5,015 nt of DNA, from assembly GCA_017642625.1 (NCBI GenBank), contig JAGCOQ010000118.1, positions 1-5,015 of the forward strand, read 5' to 3'. Below the pieces are notes generated by a model. That model did no database searches, was not told where the DNA came from, and saw only the letters and a program-made list of their open reading frames with translations. This DNA comes from Alphaproteobacteria bacterium (GTDB lineage: Bacteria; Pseudomonadota; Alphaproteobacteria; Rs-D84). This document shows, one piece after another, positions 1-5,015 of this stretch. The position numbers and the translations under genes were made by a program. Within the stretch, counting starts at the first letter, position 1, and every line of letters starts with the position of its first letter.

Positions 1-39
1 GCGGAAAATCTGATTAAACCTGTGACGGCTCAGCAGTAA
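1..39 (+). CDS. C-terminal end of an upstream gene (partial, unidentified)
   Basis: Frame 1 reads [12 protein letters not shown] and stops at TAA (37-39). The other two forward frames hit stops within this stretch, and a terminator hairpin begins five bases after the TAA, which is what the end of a real gene looks like. Twelve residues are too few to name the product. The tail does not resemble the acidic DDDIPF-like end of single-stranded DNA-binding protein, a common uvrA neighbour in proteobacteria, although ssb is usually divergent anyway. I infer a co-directional gene that ends before the uvrA transcription unit begins. Confidence 0.6.
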   Translation, partial: AENLIKPVTAQQ

Positions 40-43
40 AATT

Positions 44-68
44 AAACCGCCATCATGGCGGTTTCTTT
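44..68 (+). terminator. Rho-independent terminator of the upstream gene
   Basis: AAACCGCC (44-51) pairs perfectly with GGCGGTTT (57-64). An additional A52-T56 pair gives a 9-bp stem with a three-base loop (TCA). The GC-rich core is followed by a T-rich run (TTTCTTT, 62-68), the classic intrinsic terminator form, and it lies five bases after the upstream stop codon. It separates the upstream gene from uvrA. The T-tract is short and broken by one C, so some read-through is possible. Confidence 0.8.
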
Positions 69-80
69 GACAGATTGTCA
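68..80. repeat. Short inverted repeat TGACA-GAT-TGTCA upstream of uvrA
   Basis: TGACA (68-72) and TGTCA (76-80) are perfect inverted repeats around a 3-base centre. The element directly abuts the proposed -35 element of uvrA and begins where the terminator T-tract ends. It could be a binding site for a dimeric regulator. It does not match the LexA boxes I know (CTGT-N8-ACAG, or GTTC-N7-GTTC of alphaproteobacteria). Five-base arms can arise by chance, so an operator role is only a suggestion. Confidence 0.35.
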
Positions 81-108
81 TTGAAAAACAGAAAAACAAA
101 ACTATATC
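81..108 (+). promoter_or_regulatory. Candidate sigma-70-type promoter of uvrA
   Basis: TTGAAA (81-86, five of six to the -35 consensus) is followed after 16 bases by TATATC (103-108, four of six to the -10 consensus). An alternative -10, TATCTT (105-110), has an 18-base spacer. Either would start transcription around 114-118, on or next to the uvrA ATG at 116, giving a leaderless or nearly leaderless message. A perfect TTGACA at 67-72 has no -10 at a normal distance. The call rests on motif matching only. Confidence 0.35.
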
Positions 109-115
109 TTTTGTC

Positions 116-2974
116 ATGAGTGGCGTAATAAAAATTCGCGGGGCACGCGAAAATAATCTTAAGAACATTGATTTGGACATACCAAAAAATAAATTGGTGG
201 TCTTTACAGGCGTGTCCGGTTCGGGTAAATCGTCATTGGCTTTTAACACCATTTATGCCGAAGGTCAGCGCCGTTATGTTGAATCTTTGTCGTCATACGC
301 CCGTCAATTTCTTGATATGCAGAAAAAGCCAGATGTCGATTTTATCGAAGGGTTATCGCCGGCTATTTCCATTGAACAAAAAACAACTTCAAAGAATCCG
401 CGTTCAACCGTCGGCACTGTGACCGAAGTGTATGATTATCTGCGTTTGTTGTGGGCGCGTATTGGTGTGCCACATTCGCCGGTGACGGGTTTGCCGATTA
501 AGTCGCAAACAATCGCTGAAATGGTTGATTGGACCATGAAGATTCCAGCGGGAACCAAGATTTATATTATGGCACCACTGGTGCGCGACCGAAAGGGCGA
601 ATACAGAAAGGAAATAGCGTTCCTTGTAAAGCAGGGTTATGTGCGTGCGATTGTTGATGGCGAATTGTATGATTTGTCGTCTGTGCCACCACTGGACAAG
701 AACAAGAAGCATAATATATTTGTTATTGTTGACCGTTTGGCTATGCCAGCGGAATCCGCATCCGAATCAGACGTGGAAGAGTTTCGTTCGCGTCTTTATT
801 CGTCATTCGAAGGTTCGCTGCGTTTGGTGCCGGGGTCGGTATTGGTGCGTCGCTTGGATACAAATGAAGACACGTTGTATTCGCAAAACTATGCTTGCCC
901 CGTAAGTGGTTTTACCGTTCCAAAAATCGAACCACGTTTGTTTTCATTTAATGCGCCCATGGGTGCGTGTCAGGCATGTGATGGTTTGGGATTTCAATTA
1001 AATATTTCGCCAGATTTAGTTATACCGGATCCGTCTAAATCTATTTTAGGTGGTGCGATTGCACCTTGGTCGCGTGGGGGAATGTTGTCGCAATATGACC
1101 ATCTGCTGGACGCGTTGCACAAGAAGTATAAGATTCCATTATCTAAACCATGGCACACATTGACCGCCGAACAAAAAAATATTGTGTTGTATGGCACAGG
1201 GGACGAAGCAATAAAAATCAACTGGAACGGATTTGTGTATGAAAAGCCATACGAAGGTGTAATTCCGAATTTGGAACGTCGTTGGCGCGAATCTGAATCA
1301 GAAATGATGCGCGCAGAAATCGCAAAGTATCAATCGGAAAAGCCTTGTCCGGTATGCCATGGAAAACGTCTGAATATCCAAGCGTTGTGTGTGAAAATAA
1401 ATGGCGCAGATATTATGGATGTTTGCGATATGTCCGTTGATGATTCGCTGCGCTGGTTTACCGATTTGCCGAACCATTTGACCCAGAAAGAAAATGATAT
1501 TGCGCGTGTTATTCTGCGCGAAATAACCAGCCGTCTGCATTTCTTGCAAAATGTTGGTTTGGGGTATTTAACTATGTCGCGTATGGCGGGAACCCTGTCG
1601 GGTGGCGAAGCGCAACGAATCCGCTTGGCGTCGCAAATTGGGTCTGGGCTTTCGGGTGTGTTGTATGTGCTGGACGAACCATCAATTGGTTTGCATCAAA
1701 GCGATAATGACAAATTGTTGGATACACTTAAAATGTTGCGCGACAAAGACAACACAGTGATTGTTGTCGAACACGACGAAGATGCCATGCGTGCCGCGGA
1801 CTATTTGGTTGATATTGGTCGCGGGGCGGGGGTAAATGGTGGTAATGTCGTTGTCGCCGGAACGCCGGACAAGGTTATTAAATGTAAAGATTCTTTGACT
1901 GGATTGTATTTGTCGGGCAAACGAAAAATAGAAGTGCCGAAAAAGCGTCGTGCTGGCAACGGCAAATCTATTACCATTATGGGTGCGCGTGAAAACAATC
2001 TTAAGAACATAAATGTTGAGTTTCCGTTGGGCAAGTTTGTCGCGCTGACCGGTGTTTCGGGGTCGGGCAAATCAACATTGTTATTAGATACATTGTATCC
2101 GGCGTTGATGCGTGCGTTATATAATTCCAAGATAGAGGCGGGCGCCCACGATATTATTCGCGGTATGGAAAATATTGATAAAGTGGTTGATATTGACCAA
2201 TCGCCAATCGGGCGCAGTCCGCGCAGTAATCCTGCGACATATACCGGCGTGTTTTCCGATATTCGTGATTTCTTTGCTGAATTGCCGGAATCCAAGGCAC
2301 GCGGATACACAACTGGTCGTTTCTCGTTCAATGTAAAGGGCGGACGGTGTGAAGCATGCCAAGGTGATGGCCAGATTAAGATAGAAATGAACTTTTTGGC
2401 GGATGTCTATGTGGAATGCGACAAATGCCATGGTGCGCGTTATAACGAAGAAACATTGGCGGTAAAGTATAAGGGTAAATCTATTGCTGATGTCCTTAAT
2501 ATGACGGTAGAAGAAGCGTATCGCTACTTCATAAACGTTCCAAAAATCCGTCGTAAATTGGAATTGTTGCGTCGGGTTGGTTTGGACTATATCAAACTGG
2601 GGCAGAGTTCGTTGGATTTGTCCGGCGGTGAAGCCCAACGTATCAAACTGTCCAAGGAATTAGCAGCACGCAGCACAGGGCAAACAATATACATTTTGGA
2701 CGAACCAACAACCGGTCTGCATTTCGAAGATATTAAATTGTTGTTGTCGGTGTTGCACGAATTGGTTGATGCCGGAAACACTGTGATTGTCATTGAACAT
2801 AATTTAGAGGTTATCAAGACGGCGGACTGGATTGTTGATTTGGGTCCGGCGGGTGGTGTCAATGGCGGACGCGTGGTGGCAACCGGAACACCGGAACAAG
2901 TTGCCGCAAATGAGCAATCGCTTACTGGAAAATATTTAAAGAAGTATCTGGACAAATCGGGTTCTGTAAAATAG
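116..2974 (+). CDS. uvrA: Excinuclease ABC subunit A (UvrA), DNA damage recognition ATPase
   Basis: UvrA dimers scan DNA for bulky lesions and load UvrB in cytoplasmic nucleotide excision repair. The 952-residue product has the full family length and order. The first ATPase has Walker A at 32-40 (GVSGSGKSS), signature LSGGEAQ at 494-500, Walker B LDEP at 519-522 and switch His553. The second has Walker A at 646-654, signature at 835-841, LDEP at 861-864 and His895. Zinc-ligand pairs are C411/C414 in the first signature insertion and C745/C748 with C768/C771 in the second. The N-terminal zinc site reads C261-P-V-S264 with C285/C288, so one usual Cys is Ser. The ATG at 116 aligns with the E. 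coli start region (MDKIEVRGAR versus [11 protein letters not shown]). No ATG, GTG or TTG lies upstream in frame before the stop at 68. No Shine-Dalgarno site precedes it, so it may be translated from a leaderless message. It ends in TAG. Confidence 0.98.
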   Translation: MSGVIKIRGARENNLKNIDLDIPKNKLVVFTGVSGSGKSSLAFNTIYAEGQRRYVESLSSYARQFLDMQKKPDVDFIEGLSPAISIEQKTTSKNPRSTVGTVTEVYDYLRLLWARIGVPHSPVTGLPIKSQTIAEMVDWTMKIPAGTKIYIMAPLVRDRKGEYRKEIAFLVKQGYVRAIVDGELYDLSSVPPLDKNKKHNIFVIVDRLAMPAESASESDVEEFRSRLYSSFEGSLRLVPGSVLVRRLDTNEDTLYSQNYACPVSGFTVPKIEPRLFSFNAPMGACQACDGLGFQLNISPDLVIPDPSKSILGGAIAPWSRGGMLSQYDHLLDALHKKYKIPLSKPWHTLTAEQKNIVLYGTGDEAIKINWNGFVYEKPYEGVIPNLERRWRESESEMMRAEIAKYQSEKPCPVCHGKRLNIQALCVKINGADIMDVCDMSVDDSLRWFTDLPNHLTQKENDIARVILREITSRLHFLQNVGLGYLTMSRMAGTLSGGEAQRIRLASQIGSGLSGVLYVLDEPSIGLHQSDNDKLLDTLKMLRDKDNTVIVVEHDEDAMRAADYLVDIGRGAGVNGGNVVVAGTPDKVIKCKDSLTGLYLSGKRKIEVPKKRRAGNGKSITIMGARENNLKNINVEFPLGKFVALTGVSGSGKSTLLLDTLYPALMRALYNSKIEAGAHDIIRGMENIDKVVDIDQSPIGRSPRSNPATYTGVFSDIRDFFAELPESKARGYTTGRFSFNVKGGRCEACQGDGQIKIEMNFLADVYVECDKCHGARYNEETLAVKYKGKSIADVLNMTVEEAYRYFINVPKIRRKLELLRRVGLDYIKLGQSSLDLSGGEAQRIKLSKELAARSTGQTIYILDEPTTGLHFEDIKLLLSVLHELVDAGNTVIVIEHNLEVIKTADWIVDLGPAGGVNGGRVVATGTPEQVAANEQSLTGKYLKKYLDKSGSVK

Positions 2975-2986
2975 GATAACATTAAA

Positions 2987-2992
2987 AAGGAG
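2987..2992 (+). promoter_or_regulatory. Strong Shine-Dalgarno site of the M-domain gene
   Basis: AAGGAG lies seven bases before the ATG at 3000, an optimal distance, within the 25-base gap after uvrA. There is no hairpin and no convincing promoter in the gap, so this gene is probably translated from the uvrA transcript. The strong site contrasts with uvrA itself, which has none. Confidence 0.8.
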
Positions 2993-2999
2993 TAAAATA

Positions 3000-3524
3000 A
3001 TGTTCGGTTTCGGAAAAAAGAAAGCAACCACAAATGTTGAATCAACGGATAATGGCGCAACAACCAATACCATGGAAGAAGAATTAAAGGAAGCAAAAAT
3101 CCCATCCGGTATGAAGGAAACGGCCCAGCGCATGATGTCGGGTGAATTTGACCTGAACGATATGTTGGCGCAGTTGAAACAGATTAAAAAGATGAGCAAT
3201 TTTAGCGGCTTGTTAAAAATGGTGCCGGGTATGTCGGGCGCCGTTAGTGCCATGAAGGAAAAAATCAAAGATGGCAGTGTTGATGCCCAGATTAAAATAT
3301 TGGAAGCAATGACCGCGGCTGAACGCGCCGATCCGGAAAAAATCTTTGCCAACGCGAAAACACGTATCGCAGAAACGGCGGGTTGCACAGTGCGTGATGT
3401 CGAACACATTATTAAACAATATACAAAAATGAAACAGCAGATGGCTATGATTCAGCGCATGGGTGGAATGGAGGCAGTCATGCAACGTATGCAAGCAGCA
3501 GGCACAGTTCCAGGGGCAAAATAA
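3000..3524 (+). CDS. Stand-alone SRP54/Ffh M-domain-like protein (no GTPase domain)
   Basis: Ffh binds signal peptides and 4.5S RNA through its C-terminal M domain and targets ribosomes to the membrane with its NG GTPase. This 174-residue product covers only the M domain. GEFDLNDMLAQLKQIKKM (48-65) corresponds to E. coli Ffh GFDLNDFLEQLRQMKNM. VPGM (75-78) corresponds to the finger-loop LPGM, and MTxxERxxPE (104-113) and RDVEHIIKQY (132-141) follow in the right order. A Met-rich tail (144-164) completes the domain. There are 18 Met in all, as expected for a hydrophobic groove. No P-loop or other GTPase motif is present; the first 35 residues are a polar Lys/Thr/Glu tail. The RNA-binding motif SRKRRIAAGSG is here NAKTRIAETAG (118-128), so canonical RNA contacts are largely lost. 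It is probably cytosolic, with no signal peptide or membrane helix. It shares a TAATG junction with the next gene. Family assignment is confident; function is unknown. A complete ffh is expected elsewhere in the genome. Confidence 0.85.
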   Translation: MFGFGKKKATTNVESTDNGATTNTMEEELKEAKIPSGMKETAQRMMSGEFDLNDMLAQLKQIKKMSNFSGLLKMVPGMSGAVSAMKEKIKDGSVDAQIKILEAMTAAERADPEKIFANAKTRIAETAGCTVRDVEHIIKQYTKMKQQMAMIQRMGGMEAVMQRMQAAGTVPGAK

Positions 3525-3814
3525 TGAATTTAAGACAAAAAATAAAATATTTTATCGATAAAACATTTCATGACGAAATTATTGCGGCCAAACCGCCTGT
3601 GGAATGGTATGAAATATATCGTGATATTGGTCCGCGGGTAGAAGGGTATGTTGTGCCTGTTGTGCGCAAATATAGCGGAAAAACAAATATCTTGTTCCCC
3701 ATAGATTACGGCATGTTTGGATTGGTTCCCGCAAAAAGTGCGGCAAAAAATGCTGCTGATTTTTATGTGAAAATAATGCGAAAGTTGGAGAATAATAATG
3801 GTAAGGCGAAATAA
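3524..3814 (+). CDS. Small protein of unknown function, possible shortened member of the downstream tandem family
   Basis: This is a 96-residue product that I do not recognise. Its ATG overlaps the preceding TAA (TAATG), with AGGGG (3512-3516) seven bases upstream, so coupled translation is likely. It starts with a basic amphipathic stretch (residues 1-20), then PPVEWYEIY (24-32), RVEGYVVPVV (38-47) and an Ala/Lys-rich helical end (AKSAAKNAADF, 70-80) with a basic, Asn-rich tail. RVEGYVVPV resembles RVAGYGVTV in the product of 4575-4997. The closing FxxKIMRKL resembles the FASKMREI ending of the product of 3798-4187. It lacks the central GYxLxxxP segment of those proteins. I see no signal peptide, membrane span, Cys cluster or catalytic motif. 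That it is coding is well supported by spacing and Shine-Dalgarno site; the kinship is tentative. Confidence 0.75.
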   Translation: MNLRQKIKYFIDKTFHDEIIAAKPPVEWYEIYRDIGPRVEGYVVPVVRKYSGKTNILFPIDYGMFGLVPAKSAAKNAADFYVKIMRKLENNNGKAK

Positions 3815-4187
3815 CAAACTTCCGGTGGTTGGTGTAGAAAACCCCAAAGAGGTTTATAACAAAAAAAATCGACATATTGGATATTTGGTCACAGTAAAGT
3901 ATCGGTTCGAGAATTATTTTTCGTATGCAAATGATTCTGAACGTGAACGGTTGGAAAAGGTCAACGAAGCCGCTGAAAAGTTAAGAAGTATAGCATCACA
4001 GGGTTATGTCTTGGTTGGCGATCCAAAATATGTTCCTTTTCCAAAAGGATTACAAGTTATTGCGCACTTTACGCGCGAACGTAAGTTTAAAAACAATTTG
4101 TTCTTGAATTCGTATAAACGCGCCCAGTGTTTCGCATCAAAAATGCGCGAGATTGTTTTGCATCCAGGCAGACATGATGGAGAATAA
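3798..4187 (+). CDS. Tandem family member 1, unknown function
   Basis: This is a 129-residue, basic, aromatic-rich, apparently soluble protein of no family I recognise. It shares with the next two products, in the same order: PKEVYN (16-21), RHIGY (25-29) followed by a beta-like VTVKYRF, GYVLVGDP (69-76), and a block LFLNSYKRAQCFASKMREI (101-119). A charged, probably helical segment (46-66) lies between. The start at 3798 has GGAG (3787-3790) seven bases upstream and overlaps the preceding gene by 17 bases. The conserved motifs fall at the same residue numbers as in the next product (16-21, 25-29, 101-105), which independently supports both starts. No enzyme signature, nucleotide-binding loop, signal peptide or membrane helix is visible. 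The alternating strand-like stretches suggest a compact alpha/beta domain, but that is a guess. Confidence 0.85.
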   Translation: MVRRNNKLPVVGVENPKEVYNKKNRHIGYLVTVKYRFENYFSYANDSERERLEKVNEAAEKLRSIASQGYVLVGDPKYVPFPKGLQVIAHFTRERKFKNNLFLNSYKRAQCFASKMREIVLHPGRHDGE

Positions 4188-4189
4188 AA

Positions 4190-4585
4190 ATGGAATTTCC
4201 TAAGGTTAATTGTGTAATAACCAGTGTAGAAGATCCTGTGCCAGTTTACAACAAAAGACAGCGTCTTATCGGGTACAATGTTGTATTAAATATGCGTTTG
4301 ATGCATGATTGCCAATGCATAAACCCTTTTGATGAACACGTAAAGGCTGTGGCATCGGACGAGATTGTTAAAGTGGCAACGTCTAAGGGGTACAACTTGG
4401 TGAACAAACCACGGATCGAGGTTAGTGCTGACGGAATGATGCACTTTCAAGCGGATTTCAGACAGGACCAGTTTTTTAGAAAACAGTTATTGTTTGACAA
4501 TTCGCATGAATTGGCGACAAGGTTTGCAGTCTCATGTCGTAAAGTGATGGATGTGTTGCACAAAGGCAAAACTAATGAAAAATAA
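4190..4585 (+). CDS. Tandem family member 2, unknown function
   Basis: This is a 131-residue paralogue of the neighbouring products. Shared motifs are PVPVYN (16-21), RLIGY (25-29) followed by NVVLNMRL, GYNLVNKP (67-74), and FRKQLLFDNS (96-105) leading into a helical ATRFAVSCRKV. The variable segment between RLIGY and GYNL holds Cys41 and Cys43, which the paralogues do not share, so I do not read them as a metal site. The gene starts two bases after the previous stop, with GGAG (4179-4182) lying inside the end of that gene, seven bases from the ATG. It overlaps the next gene by 11 bases. No recognised domain, signal peptide or membrane segment is present. Divergence from its neighbours is high outside the motifs, so the duplication looks old. 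Confidence 0.85.
   Translation: MEFPKVNCVITSVEDPVPVYNKRQRLIGYNVVLNMRLMHDCQCINPFDEHVKAVASDEIVKVATSKGYNLVNKPRIEVSADGMMHFQADFRQDQFFRKQLLFDNSHELATRFAVSCRKVMDVLHKGKTNEK
4562..4566 (+). promoter_or_regulatory. Shine-Dalgarno site that sets the start at 4575
   Basis: AAAGG lies eight bases before the ATG at 4575 and inside the end of the preceding gene. The longer reading from ATG 4551 lacks a comparable site. The shorter start also places PVPIYN at residue 18, matching residue 16 in the two paralogues, whereas the longer start would put it at 26. Confidence 0.6.
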
Positions 4586-4997
4586 AAAATATGATTGCCT
4601 TTTGACTCCCATAGACATTTCGCATCCTGTGCCTATTTACAATTCGCATGGTCGTGTAGCGGGTTATGGTGTGACGGTGCGGTATTATGTTGGTAAACTG
4701 TTTATGTATGTGCGAGATATAGATAGACCCACTGAAAACGATAATGCTTTGCAATGGGTGTGTAAAATGGAGGAAGGCGGATATAAATTAATCCGCTATC
4801 CAAAATTTCATGAATCCCCACACTGTAGCGGTTTTGATGTATATATGATTTGTGATTATACGCATCGGTTTAAGGAATTGCCGTTCTTTAATGCGGGAAA
4901 ACGCGCATGGCGGTTCTGGTTAAAACATCAAGCCGAAGTTGCCCAAATTCAGCGCAACCAAGAGGTAATGCAAGTTATCGACCAGCGTACCAGATAA
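4575..4997 (+). CDS. Tandem family member 3, unknown function
   Basis: This is a 140-residue paralogue of the two preceding products. Motifs are HPVPIYN (17-23), RVAGYGVTVRYY (27-38), GGYKLIRYP (68-76) and FFNAGKRAWRFW (104-115). The spacing between YN and GY is the same six residues as in its neighbours. It differs by a longer C-terminal extension rich in Gln, Glu and Val (117-140), probably a helix that could pack or oligomerise. It is rich in Tyr and Trp. Translation probably begins at ATG 4575, overlapping the previous gene by 11 bases; ATG 4551 would give 148 residues but has a weaker site and breaks the alignment. No signal peptide, membrane span or known catalytic motif is seen. Only 18 bases follow the stop, so the end of the cluster is outside the window. 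Confidence 0.83.
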   Translation: MKNKKYDCLLTPIDISHPVPIYNSHGRVAGYGVTVRYYVGKLFMYVRDIDRPTENDNALQWVCKMEEGGYKLIRYPKFHESPHCSGFDVYMICDYTHRFKELPFFNAGKRAWRFWLKHQAEVAQIQRNQEVMQVIDQRTR

Positions 4998-5015
4998 AAT
5001 GACAACGAAATGAAA

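Noticed and set aside
67..72. Perfect TTGACA -35 hexamer
   Set aside because: The sequence 16-18 bases downstream is A-rich with no TATAAT-like hexamer; the TATATC at 103 is about 30 bases away. It may be coincidental with the inverted repeat.
75..91. LexA/SOS-box-like TTGT ... ACAG upstream of uvrA
   Set aside because: The spacing is nine bases instead of the eight of the E. coli CTGT-N8-ACAG box and the first base differs. No GTTC-N7-GTTC or GAAC-N7-GAAC of the alphaproteobacterial type is present.
1801..2638. Long antisense open frames opposite uvrA (1801-2331 and 2117-2638)
   Set aside because: They lie inside a strongly conserved UvrA coding region, overlap each other and lack recognisable motifs. 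They are mirror effects of its codon use.
2936..3409. Antisense open frame opposite the M-domain gene
   Set aside because: The forward gene has a strong Shine-Dalgarno site and clear Ffh M-domain homology. The reverse product has no recognisable family features.
4551..4574. Longer start (ATG 4551) for the last gene
   Set aside because: It adds eight residues absent from the paralogues, and the AAAGG at 4562-4566 fits ATG 4575.
4999..5015. Start of a further gene after 4997
   Set aside because: ATG 4999 meets a stop after four codons. ATG 5010 leaves only two codons in the window and has no clear Shine-Dalgarno site, so nothing can be claimed.

Overview
The window carries one strand-consistent gene cluster, entirely on the + strand. 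It suggests a bacterium of moderately low GC, most likely an uncultured or host-associated alphaproteobacterium. That placement rests on the overall UvrA sequence, on the CPxS (not CPxC) form of its first zinc-binding pair, which I recall from alphaproteobacterial UvrAs, and on ordinary Shine-Dalgarno sites and code usage. It is an inference, not a search result.

Layout: the last 12 codons of an upstream gene (1-39) run into a short rho-independent terminator (44-68). A 50-base gap with a small inverted repeat and a plausible promoter leads to a complete uvrA (116-2974), the damage-recognition ATPase of nucleotide excision repair. No terminator follows uvrA. After 25 bases comes a 174-residue protein (3000-3524) that matches only the methionine-rich M domain of the signal recognition particle protein Ffh; it lacks the GTPase (NG) domain, and several residues of the usual 4.5S RNA-binding motif are replaced. 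Four small genes then follow, overlapping or nearly touching: 3524-3814, 3798-4187, 4190-4585 and 4575-4997. The last three are clearly divergent tandem paralogues of one unrecognised family (motifs PVPxYN, RxxGY, GYxLxxxP and a C-terminal LFxNS-like block). The first of the four is probably a shortened relative.

The five genes after uvrA are so tightly packed (spacings of -17 to +2 bases, nearly all with their own Shine-Dalgarno site) that they should be co-transcribed and partly translationally coupled. They could be read from the uvrA promoter, since I see no barrier. UvrA is a housekeeping protein. The novel part is the block at 3000-4997: a free-standing SRP M-like domain joined to a tandem family of small soluble proteins of unknown function. 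Nothing in the sequence reveals the biochemical role of that block, and none is claimed.
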